Shown piece after piece: positions 45,182 to 54,872 of a stretch of 64,000 bases of DNA (position 1 is its first letter; every line of letters starts with the position of its first letter). The DNA is taken from assembly GCF_018595675.2 (NCBI RefSeq), contig NZ_CP092333.1, positions 1,078,001 through 1,142,000 on the forward strand. Reading direction: 5' to 3'. The notes beneath the pieces were generated by a model. That model ran no database searches. It was not told the DNA's origin and saw only the letters and a program-made list of their open reading frames with translations. The position numbers and the translations under genes are program-made. The DNA is from Flavihumibacter fluvii. GTDB lineage: Bacteria > Bacteroidota > Bacteroidia > Chitinophagales > Chitinophagaceae.

Positions 45182-45850
45182 ATGAAGAAAATTCTCATGC
45201 TCCTTCTCGTATCTGCGTTTACAGGTGCGGGTAATGCACAACCAGGTATTAAGTATGGATTCCAGGCTGGAGTTAATTTGGCTGACATTGATGGAGAAGC
45301 AAACCAGCAATTGAACAACCTGCTCGAATGGACAAATGGAATGGTTCAAGCCACTGGCAGGACAGGTTTCCATGCAGGTGGGTTCATTCAAATCCCTTTG
45401 TCTGGAAAGCTTGTGCTTGAACCAGCATTATTGTATTCATCCAAAGGCTATACACTGAAAGGGAAAACCGACTTTGCCCTGCTGGATAAATTAGGTATTG
45501 GTGCAAAAGCCGAATTGCAATCCCATTATATTGACCTTCCGGTAATGCTGAAAGCGACTATAGGAAGTGGATTCCAGGTGTTTGCAGGCCCGCGTGTTTC
45601 TTACCTGGCTAATGCCGGTCTGAAAGCCCAGGCAAGAATATTGGGCATCAATTTGTTGAACCAGAAATGGGAAGTGACTGACCAGTTTAACCGTTGGGAT
45701 GCCGGAATCAAAGCTGGATTGGGTTACCAGTTCAGCAAGGGCCTGAATCTGTCTGTTGCATATGATTATGGTCTTAGCAAAATAGATGCCGCGCAATCAG
45801 TGGATGCACGGAACCAGGTGGTATCGTTAAGCGTGGGTATGCGATTCTGA
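45182..45850 (+). CDS. PorT-like outer-membrane beta-barrel protein
   Basis: This is a 222-residue exported protein with a signal peptide (MKKILMLLLVSAFTGAGNAQ) and an eight-strand barrel pattern. GIKYGFQAGVNLADIDGE opens it, SGKLVLEPALLYSSKGY and LPVMLKATIGSGFQVFAGPR follow, and it ends with QVVSLSVGMRF and a terminal Phe. This is the PorT-family outer-membrane pattern of Bacteroidota; function is unknown. It converges on mutS, 7 bp away. Confidence 0.82.
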   Translation: MKKILMLLLVSAFTGAGNAQPGIKYGFQAGVNLADIDGEANQQLNNLLEWTNGMVQATGRTGFHAGGFIQIPLSGKLVLEPALLYSSKGYTLKGKTDFALLDKLGIGAKAELQSHYIDLPVMLKATIGSGFQVFAGPRVSYLANAGLKAQARILGINLLNQKWEVTDQFNRWDAGIKAGLGYQFSKGLNLSVAYDYGLSKIDAAQSVDARNQVVSLSVGMRF

Positions 45851-45857
45851 CCTTATA

Positions 45858-48455
45858 TTATTGCAGCATATTACGGATCTCCTGCAATTTAAGCAGGGCT
45901 TCTACCGGTGTGAGGCGGTTGATATCAAGGTCTTCCAGCACTTTCCGGATATTCTCAAAAGTTTGGGTATGTACATCAAAAATCGATAGTTGTAATCGTG
46001 GTCCGCCGAGGTCCCTGACCTTTTCCGTAGCATCACCAACATGTTTGCTTTCCAGTTGTGCTAAAACTTCATTGGCCCGGCGGATCAATGCCGGTGGCAT
46101 CCCGGCCATCCTGGCTACATGGATTCCAAAACTATGTGTGCTGCCACCCGGTGCCAATTTGCGCAGGAAAATAATTTTATTTCCAACCTCTTTATTAGTG
46201 ATATGAAAATTTTTAACACGCTGCCACTTGTTCTCCAATTCATTCAGTTCGTGATAATGGGTGGCAAACAGGGTCATTGGCATTTGTGGGGCCTGGTGCA
46301 AATATTCAACAATACTCCATGCAATGGAAATCCCGTCATAAGTAGATGTTCCCCGGCCAATCTCATCCAGTAAAATCAAACTCCGCGATGTTACATTGTT
46401 TAGGATGCTGGCCGTTTCATTCATCTCCACCATAAAGGTCGATTCTCCACCACTAAGGTTATCCGATGCGCCAACCCTCGTAAAGATTTTATCAGTTACC
46501 GGCAGATAGGCATCATTTGCAGACACAAACGACCCCATATGTGCCATTAAAGTGATCAACGCAACCTGGCGAAGTAACGCACTCTTACCACTCATGTTTG
46601 GTCCGGTCAGGATAATTATCTGTTGTTCAGTTTTGTTGAGCGTAACATCATTGGAAACATACTGGTCGCCGGCATTCAGGTACCGTTCTATTACCGGATG
46701 CCTTCCTGCACTGATCAGTAGTTCTTCGCCTTCATGAATACGCGGACGCTTGTATCCAAAGGATATGGCATTTTGTGCAAAACACAACAGGCAATCCAGT
46801 ATGGCCAGTATATTTCCATTTGTCTGGATCGGAGAAAGGTAATCCTGTAATTCATTCAGCAAGGCTTCAAATAAAGACAATTCGATCTGGAAAATCTTAT
46901 CCTCGGCACCGGTTATCTTTTCTTCGTATTCTTTCAGTTCAGGGGTAATATACCTTTCAGCATTGGCCAGGGTTTGTTTACGTGTCCAACTGGCCGGCAC
47001 TTTATTTTTATGAGAGTTAGTTACTTCCAGGTAGTAGCCGAAGACATTGTTGAACCCGATCTTCAGTGAAGAGATGCCCGTATTGGCTGATTCCTGCTGC
47101 TGCATCTGCACCAGGTATTCTTTTCCGCTGCTGGCTATAAAACGCAGTTCATCCAGTTCCTTATGTATCCCTGAGCGTATGAAACTTCCTTTTGCTGCAG
47201 TGGGTGGTGGATTCTCCACCAGTTCGGCCTGAATCTTGCCGGCAATGTAGTTACATGGATTCAAGGTGTCGGAAAGCCGGCGCAGGTATCCATTCTGGAT
47301 GTTTGTACAGGCTTCCTTGATGGCAGCCACCTGTTGTAATCCGCGTGCGATCTGCAAAACTTCACGCGGGCCAATTTTCTTTAGTGGGATCTTACTCACC
47401 AGGCGCTCAACATCACCGCATTGTTTAATATGCTGGGCCAATTGATTACGTAAGTCTACTGCACCAATAAAATACTCCACAAGGTCAAGCCGCTCATTAA
47501 TCCGCCCGGCATCCTTTAAGGGGAATACGATCCACCTTTTCAATAGCCTGGCACCCATTGGGGAAACAGTGTGGTCCAGCACTTTTATTAGCGTATGACC
47601 TTCACTGCCAGGAGCGCCTAGCAATTCAAGATTCCTGATAGTAAAACGGTCCATCCATAAAAAATCGCCCTTATCCATGCGTTGCATGGAAATGATATGC
47701 TGCAGGTTTGGATGCTCGGTATCTTTCAGGTAATGCAATATAGCGCCGGCTGCAACAAGGCCATGTGTTAGTTCTTCCACCCCGAAACCTTTCAGGGAAT
47801 GGGTTTGGAAATGTTTCAGTAAAGTATCCTGCGCGTAAGTGTCCTGGAAGATCCATTCATCCAGGGTATAGGTATAGAACTTGGTGCCGAAATATTCCTT
47901 GAACATTTTTTGCCTGTGACGCTGGAACAATACCTCCGCAGGCTGGAAGCTTTGTAATAATTTGTCCGCATACTCACGGTCACCTTCTGCAATGAAGAAC
48001 TCCCCTGTAGAAATATCCAGGAAAGCCAACCCGAAATTATGGTCATCAATAAAACAGATACTGGCCAGGAAATTGTTGGAATGATGTTCCAATAACTTTT
48101 CGTTGGTGGCAGTTCCGGGCGTAACCATTTCAGTGACCCCGCGTTTTACTATACCTTTTACTTGTTTGGGATCTTCCAGTTGATCACAAATGGCCACGCG
48201 ATATCCCGCTTTCACCAGTTTGTGCAGGTAAGTGTCCAGGGCATGGTAAGGAAAGCCCGCCAATTCAGATGAAGCAGCTGCACCATTATTGCGCCTGGTT
48301 AAGGTGATTCCCAATACCTGTGAGGAAATTATCGCATCCTGCCCGAAGGTTTCATAAAAGTCACCCACCCTGAACAGAAGTATTGCATCAGGGTACTTTT
48401 GCTTGATCGCCTTATGTTGCTGCATTAAGGGTGTATCGGAACTGCTTTTCGACAT
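45858..48455 (-). CDS. mutS: DNA mismatch repair protein MutS
   Basis: This is an 865-residue MutS. The mismatch-recognition domain carries GDFYETF (Phe-Tyr-Glu near residue 33). The connector, lever and clamp domains follow, then the ATPase with Walker A GPNMSGKSALLRQ (about 615-627), STFMVEM and Walker B ILLDEIGRGTSTYDG. Length fits MutS1. mutL is not in the window. A TAAATTTG box is 41 bases upstream of the start codon on the minus strand. Confidence 0.97.
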   Translation of the reverse strand: MSKSSSDTPLMQQHKAIKQKYPDAILLFRVGDFYETFGQDAIISSQVLGITLTRRNNGAAASSELAGFPYHALDTYLHKLVKAGYRVAICDQLEDPKQVKGIVKRGVTEMVTPGTATNEKLLEHHSNNFLASICFIDDHNFGLAFLDISTGEFFIAEGDREYADKLLQSFQPAEVLFQRHRQKMFKEYFGTKFYTYTLDEWIFQDTYAQDTLLKHFQTHSLKGFGVEELTHGLVAAGAILHYLKDTEHPNLQHIISMQRMDKGDFLWMDRFTIRNLELLGAPGSEGHTLIKVLDHTVSPMGARLLKRWIVFPLKDAGRINERLDLVEYFIGAVDLRNQLAQHIKQCGDVERLVSKIPLKKIGPREVLQIARGLQQVAAIKEACTNIQNGYLRRLSDTLNPCNYIAGKIQAELVENPPPTAAKGSFIRSGIHKELDELRFIASSGKEYLVQMQQQESANTGISSLKIGFNNVFGYYLEVTNSHKNKVPASWTRKQTLANAERYITPELKEYEEKITGAEDKIFQIELSLFEALLNELQDYLSPIQTNGNILAILDCLLCFAQNAISFGYKRPRIHEGEELLISAGRHPVIERYLNAGDQYVSNDVTLNKTEQQIIILTGPNMSGKSALLRQVALITLMAHMGSFVSANDAYLPVTDKIFTRVGASDNLSGGESTFMVEMNETASILNNVTSRSLILLDEIGRGTSTYDGISIAWSIVEYLHQAPQMPMTLFATHYHELNELENKWQRVKNFHITNKEVGNKIIFLRKLAPGGSTHSFGIHVARMAGMPPALIRRANEVLAQLESKHVGDATEKVRDLGGPRLQLSIFDVHTQTFENIRKVLEDLDINRLTPVEALLKLQEIRNMLQ

Positions 48456-48496
48456 GGCTGAAAAATAGGGAATTCCGCTGGTTTATCGGAAAGGGG

Positions 48497-48504
48497 CAAA
48501 TTTA
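48497..48504 (-). promoter_or_regulatory. -7 box (TAAATTTG) of mutS
   Basis: The minus-strand sequence TAAATTTG lies 41 bases upstream of the mutS ATG at 48455. The -33 region is not a good match. Confidence 0.45.
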
Positions 48505-48577
48505 CGGAAGGGATGCAGTAAAGCCGGTAAAAAACGGATATGCTTTTTTTTTATTATTTTAATTCCAAATCCGTAGC

Positions 48578-50212
48578 ATGCCAAAATTGTTTGCTTTGAT
48601 GTTCTTTGCCTTTTCCTGCTTTTTTCGCGGCTATGCTCAAATAGAACTGAACTCCTCCAACCTGCCGATCGTGGTGATCAATACCAATGGACAGGAAATT
48701 CCTAATGACCCAAAGATCCCTGCTGACATGGGAATTATATATAATGGTGTTGGTATTCGCAATTCTATCAGCGACCCTTTCAATGAATATAATGGCAAGA
48801 TTGCTATTGAGATTCGCGGGCAGTCTTCACAAATGTTTCCAATGAAATCGTACAGCGTGGACCTTAAAAAGGCCTCGGGATCTTCATTGGATGCACCATT
48901 ACTGGGTATGCCCAGGGAAAGCGACTGGGTTTTATATGCCCCGTTTACTGACAAAACACTAATGCGGAATTTCCTCGCCTACACCATGTCGCGGGAGTTA
49001 GGTCGCTGGGCGTCGAATTGCAGGTTTGTTGAAGTGGTCCTGAATGGCGATTACAAAGGGGTTTATGTGCTAATGGAAAAAATTAAACGAAATGCAAGCA
49101 GGGTGAATATTACAAAAATAGCTGCCACAGACAATAGTGGAGATGCCCTTACCGGTGGCTACATTTTTAGCCTGGATAAAGAACCCGATGGATGGTTTTC
49201 ATCTTACCCGACCCCAAATTCGAATTATAAGGATTTCCGGCAATTCTCTTTTGTAACGCCAAAACTTGCAGATATCTCCACTGAACAAATGGCGTATATT
49301 AAAAGCTATGTTGACAGTTTTGAATTGGCATTGGCTGGTCCTGATTTCCAGGATCCGGTAAAAGGCGTAAGGAGATTTGCAGAGCTTCCCTCTTTTATTG
49401 ACTATTTTTTTGTGAATGAAATCAGCCGGAACGTTGACGGGTACCGCCTAAGTTCCTATTTCCATAAGAACCGGAATTCAGTCAACGGTAAAATCATAGC
49501 CGGTCCGGTTTGGGATTATGACCTGGCATTCCGGAACGCGGATTATTGCCATGGGAGTTATATCCAGGGCTGGGCCTACCAGTTTAATAATGTTTGTGGT
49601 GGCGACCAGGCGGGCTTAATTCCATTCTGGTGGGAAAGACTTATGGTTGATACAGCATTTCTCAGCAACCTTCGTTGTACCTGGAAGAGATACCGGCAAC
49701 AGTCCTTTTCCAATAACCGTTTCCTGGAAATTATCGATTCGGTCTATACCCTCCTGGGTGAATCCAGCCAAAGGCATTTCCAGCGCTGGCCAATTCTAGG
49801 CACTTATGTATGGCCCAATCCTTCACCAATCCCGACCTCTTATGCAGAAGAAATAAGTTCATTGAAAACCTGGATCACCCAACGATTGGCCTGGTTGGAT
49901 GGTAATATGCCCAACAAAGGCGCTTGCGCAGACTGGCCGGTTGACGCTGCCGGATCCCTGGTGCTAACAGCTTACCCCAATCCATTCGAAGGCAATGGGC
50001 TTAATGTTAAGGTCAGATCTAAGTTTAAACAGAATATTCTTTATGAGGTTTTTGATATGTCTGGCAGAAAGCTTGATAAACGCAATATTGACCTTCAAAC
50101 CGGGGAAAATTCAGTGGCCATGAACGCCGATCGCTGGCCGGCAGGAGTGTACCTGATCAGGATATCTAATTCCAGTGGCGAACTCATGAAGACCCGCATA
50201 GTTAAATACTAA
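48578..50212 (+). CDS. Secreted CotH-like kinase with T9SS sorting domain
   Basis: This is a 544-residue secreted protein. After the signal peptide, a CotH protein-kinase-like domain spans about residues 60-420, with EIRGQSSQMFPMKSYSVDL, YKGVYVLMEKIKRNASRVNI and GPVWDYDLAFRNADYC. The last 75 residues form a type IX secretion C-terminal domain (AYPNPFEGNGLNV, FDMSGRKLDKR, WPAGVYLIRI, KTRIVKY). CotH proteins phosphorylate other proteins in spore formers. Here the enzyme would act at the cell surface or outside; its targets are unknown. Confidence 0.9.
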   Translation: MPKLFALMFFAFSCFFRGYAQIELNSSNLPIVVINTNGQEIPNDPKIPADMGIIYNGVGIRNSISDPFNEYNGKIAIEIRGQSSQMFPMKSYSVDLKKASGSSLDAPLLGMPRESDWVLYAPFTDKTLMRNFLAYTMSRELGRWASNCRFVEVVLNGDYKGVYVLMEKIKRNASRVNITKIAATDNSGDALTGGYIFSLDKEPDGWFSSYPTPNSNYKDFRQFSFVTPKLADISTEQMAYIKSYVDSFELALAGPDFQDPVKGVRRFAELPSFIDYFFVNEISRNVDGYRLSSYFHKNRNSVNGKIIAGPVWDYDLAFRNADYCHGSYIQGWAYQFNNVCGGDQAGLIPFWWERLMVDTAFLSNLRCTWKRYRQQSFSNNRFLEIIDSVYTLLGESSQRHFQRWPILGTYVWPNPSPIPTSYAEEISSLKTWITQRLAWLDGNMPNKGACADWPVDAAGSLVLTAYPNPFEGNGLNVKVRSKFKQNILYEVFDMSGRKLDKRNIDLQTGENSVAMNADRWPAGVYLIRISNSSGELMKTRIVKY

Positions 50213-50222
50213 ACAGAGCACT

Positions 50223-50230
50223 TATCTTTG
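50223..50230 (+). promoter_or_regulatory. -7 box (TATCTTTG) abutting the RNA methyltransferase start
   Basis: TATCTTTG is followed by CGCC and then the ATG at 50235. Initiation would be at or next to the start codon, giving a leaderless transcript. Confidence 0.6.
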
Positions 50231-50234
50231 CGCC

Positions 50235-50762
50235 ATGCAGAAAAAAAGCATGCATGAGCTTGGCCGTAAAAGCATAGATGACTTTAGGGAGGCCACAAAA
50301 ACGCCCATCATCATTGTCCTGGATAATGTGCGTAGCATGCATAATGTGGGTAGTGTTTTCCGGACTGCAGATGCTTTTTTATTAGAGGCAGTATACCTTT
50401 GTGGATTTACCCCGGTTCCCCCACACCGTGATATTCACAAAACAGCACTAGGTGCAACTGAAACAGTGGCCTGGAAATATTATCCAACCACGGGTGAGGC
50501 AATTGAAGCTTTAAAGCTATCGGGATATGGTATTTATGCTGTTGAACAGGCTACCGGCAGCTTCCTGCTCAACCAGCAAGGTTTCGGGCCTGGCGATAAA
50601 CTGGCGGTAATATTTGGCAACGAAGTGACGGGGGTAGATGCCGGCATACTTCCAATCTGTGATGGCTGTATTGAAATTCCTCAATTAGGAATGAAACACT
50701 CCCTGAATATTTCTGTTGCAGCCGGAATTGTACTTTGGGAACTTGTAAGGGAAAGATTGTAA
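50235..50762 (+). CDS. TrmH/SpoU-family RNA 2'-O-methyltransferase
   Basis: This 175-residue SPOUT methyltransferase has the three family motifs: NVRSMHNVGSVFRTADAF, IFGNEVTGVD and IPQLGMKHSLNISVAAGIVLWEL, which form the knot that binds SAM. It methylates a ribose in tRNA or rRNA; the exact site is not known. It lies 22 bp after the CotH gene but has its own promoter box. A UbiA-like gene follows after 31 bp. Confidence 0.9.
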   Translation: MQKKSMHELGRKSIDDFREATKTPIIIVLDNVRSMHNVGSVFRTADAFLLEAVYLCGFTPVPPHRDIHKTALGATETVAWKYYPTTGEAIEALKLSGYGIYAVEQATGSFLLNQQGFGPGDKLAVIFGNEVTGVDAGILPICDGCIEIPQLGMKHSLNISVAAGIVLWELVRERL

Positions 50763-50793
50763 ACCCTTTTGAATACTAAAATGTTTTGATTAG

Positions 50794-51714
50794 ATGTCAT
50801 CGATTAAAAATTACCTGAGCCTCATAAAATTTTCGCACACCATTTTTGCGATGCCATTCGCCATGATCGGTTTTTTCCTGGCTGTATTTAAGCCGACCAA
50901 TTCTTATGGAAGGCAGGAGATCTACTCCTGGCCGGTATATTTTTCGAATAGCAATTTGTACCGGAAACTTGGCCTGGTTATCGCCTGTATGATGCTGGCA
51001 AGAAGTGCGGCCATGGCCTTTAACCGATACCTCGACCGGCATTTTGATGCTAAAAACCCCCGTACCGCCATCCGGGAAATTCCTTCAGGTATCATCAGCG
51101 CCGACAGGGCCCTGCTGTTCACCATTATTTGCAGCATGTCGTTTATAGGTTGCAGTTGGTTAATCAATCCGCTTTGTTTCTGGCTTTCACCCATTGCGTT
51201 ATTGGTGGTCCTGGGCTATAGTTATACCAAAAGATTTACGGCCCTCTGCCACCTGGTTCTCGGGCTGGGGCTGTCCCTTGCACCAATTGGTGCCTACCTG
51301 GCAGTAACCGGCCAGTTCAATTGGCTGCCCATCCTGTTTTCCTTTGCCGTTATCTTTTGGGTAAGCGGTTTTGATATTATTTATGCCTTACAGGATGAAG
51401 AATTCGACCGTTCCCAGCAACTCCATTCAATTCCGGCAGCTCTCGGCAAGGTCAAGGCACTTCGGGTATCTGAATTCCTGCATTTATTGAGTGCTACTGC
51501 CATTGTACTGGCTGGTATTTACGGTGGGTTTGGCTGGTGGTATTGGATCGGTGTGTTCATATTTGCAGGTATGCTGGTGTACCAGCACTCAATTGTAAAG
51601 CCCCATGATTTATCAAGGGTCAATATCGCCTTCATGACTGCCAACGGCATGGCCAGTGTTATTTTCGCAATATTGGTGATTACTGATTTATTATTACATA
51701 ATTCCCACCTTTAA
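50794..51714 (+). CDS. UbiA-family prenyltransferase (MqnP/UbiA-like)
   Basis: This 306-residue membrane prenyltransferase has the two Asp-rich motifs: NRYLDRHFDAKNPRTAIREIP and DEEFDRSQQLHSIPA. It attaches a polyprenyl chain to an aromatic acid during quinone synthesis. Bacteroidota use menaquinone, and this subtype (4-hydroxybenzoate prenyltransferase-like) matches the enzyme of the futalosine route, but that is inference. A polar insertion (about residues 27-50, PTNSYGRQEIYSW onward) lies between the first two helices. ruvX follows after 20 bp. Confidence 0.88.
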   Translation: MSSIKNYLSLIKFSHTIFAMPFAMIGFFLAVFKPTNSYGRQEIYSWPVYFSNSNLYRKLGLVIACMMLARSAAMAFNRYLDRHFDAKNPRTAIREIPSGIISADRALLFTIICSMSFIGCSWLINPLCFWLSPIALLVVLGYSYTKRFTALCHLVLGLGLSLAPIGAYLAVTGQFNWLPILFSFAVIFWVSGFDIIYALQDEEFDRSQQLHSIPAALGKVKALRVSEFLHLLSATAIVLAGIYGGFGWWYWIGVFIFAGMLVYQHSIVKPHDLSRVNIAFMTANGMASVIFAILVITDLLLHNSHL

Positions 51715-51734
51715 ATCTCTAAACCTAAAAGGGC

Positions 51735-52148
51735 ATGGCCAGGATAATTGCGATAGATTATGGTGGAAAAAGAACTGGACTTGCTGTAACAGATCCTTTG
51801 CAGATTATTGCCAGCGGCCTCACAACTGTGCCTTCCCGGGAATTGATGGCCTTCCTGAAAAAGTACTTCCAGCAGGAAGAAGTGGAACTCATCATAATTG
51901 GAGAACCTAAAAACTGGGATGAATCTGATACACATGCCACACCATTGGTTGAAGCCTGTATAAAAAGTCTTAAAAAGAATTTCCCGGAAAAACCCATCCT
52001 GAAAGTAGATGAACGCTATACATCCAAAATGGCCAGGCAGAGCATGTTGGAAAGTGGCATGAAGAAAAAGGACCGGCGAAATAAAGCCCTGGTGGATGAA
52101 ATTGCTGCCACAATTATGTTACAGGAATACCTTGGCCGTAGTTTTTAA
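51735..52148 (+). CDS. ruvX: Putative pre-16S rRNA nuclease / Holliday junction resolvase-like (YqgF)
   Basis: This 137-residue RNase H-fold nuclease has IAIDYGGKRTGLAVTD (catalytic Asp), VELIIIGEPKNWDESD, VDERYTSKMA and DEIAATIMLQEYL (acidic residues). In E. coli this family is needed for 16S rRNA 5' maturation. It follows the UbiA-like gene closely, and the def gene has its own promoter downstream. Confidence 0.93.
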   Translation: MARIIAIDYGGKRTGLAVTDPLQIIASGLTTVPSRELMAFLKKYFQQEEVELIIIGEPKNWDESDTHATPLVEACIKSLKKNFPEKPILKVDERYTSKMARQSMLESGMKKKDRRNKALVDEIAATIMLQEYLGRSF

Positions 52149-52193
52149 CGCATCAATAAGGAGTTGACCTGTTCTGTATCTGGCTAGTTTTCA

Positions 52194-52201
52194 TACCTTT
52201 G
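52194..52201 (+). promoter_or_regulatory. -7 box (TACCTTTG) of def
   Basis: TACCTTTG ends 20 bases before the def ATG at 52221. The -33 position reads GTTC, a partial match. Confidence 0.5.
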
Positions 52202-52220
52202 CACCTTGAAAAATGAGTAC

Positions 52221-52799
52221 ATGATTTTACCCATTGTGGCATACGGGCATCCGGTTTTACGAACTGTTGCAAAAAATATTACACCTGAGTATCCCAACCT
52301 GGATCAATTGATACTGGATATGTGGGAAACCATGTATTACAGTAATGGGGTTGGATTGGCTGCACCCCAGATTAACCGGGATATCAGGCTTTTTGTTGTT
52401 GATAGTGCCCAGATTTTTACAAACCTGGATGACAAAGAAAAACTTGAATATCCCAACGACGAAGGCGTAAAATCTGTATTTATCAATGCCCATATCCGCG
52501 AACTTCATGGCGACGACTGGGCATACAATGAAGGTTGCCTGAGTATACCCAAGATCAGGGAAGATGTATATCGCCCGGAAGAAGTGACCCTGGATTATTT
52601 GGATGAAAATTTTCAGCCACAGACACGCACCTTTAATGGTATTACGGCCAGGGTGATCCTTCATGAATATGACCACCTGGAAGGCAGACTTTTCATCGAT
52701 CATATCAAACCGTTGAAACGTAAACTGCTGAAAGGCAAGCTGGATGATATCTCAAAGGGCAAGGTGCGGGTAGATTACCGAATGATGTTTGCCAAATAA
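52221..52799 (+). CDS. def: Peptide deformylase
   Basis: This 192-residue metalloenzyme removes the formyl group from nascent N-terminal methionine. Motif I GVGLAAPQI, motif II EGCLSIP with Cys106, and motif III H148-E149-YDH152 are intact, giving the Cys/His/His metal site. I prefer the ATG at 52221 (MILPIVAYGHPVLR) to a TTG 15 bp upstream. An exported-protein gene begins at the base after its stop codon. Confidence 0.96.
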   Translation: MILPIVAYGHPVLRTVAKNITPEYPNLDQLILDMWETMYYSNGVGLAAPQINRDIRLFVVDSAQIFTNLDDKEKLEYPNDEGVKSVFINAHIRELHGDDWAYNEGCLSIPKIREDVYRPEEVTLDYLDENFQPQTRTFNGITARVILHEYDHLEGRLFIDHIKPLKRKLLKGKLDDISKGKVRVDYRMMFAK

Positions 52800-53738
52800 G
52801 TGAAAACGACTGTTATAACAGCCCTCTGTTTACTGGTTCTAATCATCCAGGTCAGGGCCCAGGATTCTTCAATTATCGTTGAAAGGAAGGTAATTACCCT
52901 TAAAGAAGTGGTGGTGAGAAACAATTTGGATGTTCCGGCTTTTATACGGCGTATCCAGCTGGATACCAGTTTTTACCGTGCCTTTAAAAACTTACGCGAA
53001 TGTTCTTACACATCTTTGAATGATATCAGGATGATGGATAAAAAAGAACAGGTTAAAGGATCCCTTCAAAGCAAGACCATTCAGGTATTCAGTAAGGGGT
53101 GCAGAACTATGCAGGTACTTGAAGAAGCTGCAAGTGGCGATATCAAATCTAAGGATGGTGAATGGAATTATTATACAGCTGAAATGTATGCCGGATTATT
53201 TTTTACCCAGGGTATGGTCTGTGGCGAAAACACATCAGTTAGTGCTGACGAACTCAGTCTGCACCATAAAAAAGGCATTGAAAAACATAAGGAACAATTA
53301 AAAATGCTGTTTTTCAATCCGGGCCGCAAAATACCGGGTATCCCTTTCATCGGTGACAAGGTCAATATATATGAAGAGCCGATGGCCGATTTGTATGATT
53401 TCGAGCTGGACATGCAACCGCATGGTGGACAAAACTGTTATGTTTTCACCATTTCAGCCCGGAAGGGCCTAACTGAAATTGAAAATGACCGGCTTGTTTT
53501 CAATACTATTACAACCTGGTTTGACGCCCAGACCATGACCATCATTGCCCGTTCTTACGATCTCAGTTATGATGCTGGCGTATACGATTTTGATGTGCAG
53601 ATGGAAGTTGAAATGAGCCCGCTAAAGGAATTATGGGTGCCTGCCCTCATCAGGTATACCGGCAACTGGAAAGTCGCTTTCAAGAAAAGGGAAAGGGGGG
53701 TATTTACAGCTACTATTTTTGATGTTGTTAAAGATTAA
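52800..53738 (+). CDS. Exported protein of unknown function downstream of def
   Basis: This is a 312-residue exported protein with a GTG start immediately after the def stop codon. The signal peptide (VITALCLLVLIIQVRAQ) is followed by IIVERKVITLKEVVVRNNLDVPAFIRRIQLDTSFYRAFKNLR in two parts, a segment reminiscent of the start of carboxypeptidase-regulatory or plug-like Bacteroidota proteins. The C-terminal half is beta-rich (YDFDVQMEVEMSPLKELWVP). I do not recognise a family. It overlaps the convergent pseudouridine synthase gene by 4 bp. Confidence 0.7.
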   Translation: MKTTVITALCLLVLIIQVRAQDSSIIVERKVITLKEVVVRNNLDVPAFIRRIQLDTSFYRAFKNLRECSYTSLNDIRMMDKKEQVKGSLQSKTIQVFSKGCRTMQVLEEAASGDIKSKDGEWNYYTAEMYAGLFFTQGMVCGENTSVSADELSLHHKKGIEKHKEQLKMLFFNPGRKIPGIPFIGDKVNIYEEPMADLYDFELDMQPHGGQNCYVFTISARKGLTEIENDRLVFNTITTWFDAQTMTIIARSYDLSYDAGVYDFDVQMEVEMSPLKELWVPALIRYTGNWKVAFKKRERGVFTATIFDVVKD

Positions 53739-54811
53739 ACCTGTTCTTCCATATTCTTGCCCTTGAACTTTACGTAATTGCGCCATTTTTCTATCAGGTT
53801 TTCCATATCTTTTGACAGCTCACTTTCAAATAGCACCTGTTCGCCGGTTCCAGGGTGTTTGAACCCGATATTTTTTGCATGTAGTGCGTGCCTTGGACAT
53901 ATGGAAAAGCAATTGTCAATAAATTGACGGTATTTGGTATATACAGTTCCTTTTACAATGCGGTCTCCACCATAAAAATCGTCATTGAACAACGGGTGAC
54001 CAATATGTTGCATATGTACCCTTATCTGGTGTGTGCGGCCTGTTTCAAGCCGGCATTCTACCAGGGTTACATAACCAAATCTTTCCAATACTTTATAATG
54101 GGTAATCGCATCTTTGCCATAGTCACCTTCGGGGTAGGCATCAAATAGCTTCCTGAACCTTTTATGCCGGCCAATATGGGCAATTACGGTACCTTCTTCT
54201 TCAGCTACATCCCCCCAAACCAAGGCTATATACCTTCTATATACGGTATGGTCAAAAAACTGCCTGGCTAATGCGGTTACTGCCCTGTCGGTCTTGGCCA
54301 GCACCATCAGTCCGCTGGTATTTTTATCGATCCGGTGTACCATCCCAAACCTGGGTAGGTTCTCCTCTGAAATATCCTTGTTCTGCTGTTGCAAGTAATA
54401 AGCTACCCCATTGATCAATGTGCCGCCAGGGTTTCCAGATGCCGGATGAACAACCAGTCCGGCAGGTTTATTGATGATCAGAATGTCATTATCCTCGTAC
54501 TGTATATTTAGCGGGACCGGCTCAGGGACTATATGTTCACCTTTTTTCTCCCGGTGTGAATACACTACAATTTCATCCCCGGCCTTGATTTTATAATTTG
54601 ACTGGGTGATTTTGCCGTTCACTATAACCCTTCCGGCTTCAATGGCTTTCTGTACTTTGTTGCGGGTGGCATATTCAATCCGGGCAACCAGGAATTTGTC
54701 GATCCGCATAGGTTCCTGCCCAGGATCAATGCGCATAGTCAATTGCTCATATAATTCTTCCGAAGCATCAATCTGATCGTCGAATTCCTCACTTACCAGG
54801 TCATTGGCCAT
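53735..54811 (-). CDS. RluA-family pseudouridine synthase
   Basis: This is a 358-residue enzyme. An N-terminal S4 RNA-binding domain (about 36-90, MRIDKFLVARIEYATRNKVQ) precedes the RluA catalytic domain. The catalytic Asp (about residue 158) lies in GMVHRIDKNTSGLMVLAK, and ETGRTHQIRVHMQHIGHP follows. The domain order matches RluD, which modifies 23S rRNA helix 69, but RluC-like activity is possible. The start is the ATG at 54811 (MANDLVSEEF). It is divergent from lipB. Confidence 0.92.
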   Translation of the reverse strand: MANDLVSEEFDDQIDASEELYEQLTMRIDPGQEPMRIDKFLVARIEYATRNKVQKAIEAGRVIVNGKITQSNYKIKAGDEIVVYSHREKKGEHIVPEPVPLNIQYEDNDILIINKPAGLVVHPASGNPGGTLINGVAYYLQQQNKDISEENLPRFGMVHRIDKNTSGLMVLAKTDRAVTALARQFFDHTVYRRYIALVWGDVAEEEGTVIAHIGRHKRFRKLFDAYPEGDYGKDAITHYKVLERFGYVTLVECRLETGRTHQIRVHMQHIGHPLFNDDFYGGDRIVKGTVYTKYRQFIDNCFSICPRHALHAKNIGFKHPGTGEQVLFESELSKDMENLIEKWRNYVKFKGKNMEEQV

Positions 54812-54828
54812 GCGCTGCAAAATTTTGG

Positions 54829-54836
54829 CAAAAATA
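54829..54836 (-). promoter_or_regulatory. -7 box (TATTTTTG) of the pseudouridine synthase gene
   Basis: The minus-strand TATTTTTG lies 17 bases before the ATG at 54811 and 24 bases from the divergent lipB box. Confidence 0.5.
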
Positions 54837-54860
54837 GGTATACATCGGCTAGGCATATGC

Positions 54861-54868
54861 TAAATTTG
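54861..54868 (+). promoter_or_regulatory. -7 box (TAAATTTG) abutting lipB
   Basis: TAAATTTG is followed by CAAA and then the lipB ATG at 54873, the same four-base spacing as at the TrmH-family gene and pdxJ, implying a leaderless message. Confidence 0.55.
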
Positions 54869-54872
54869 CAAA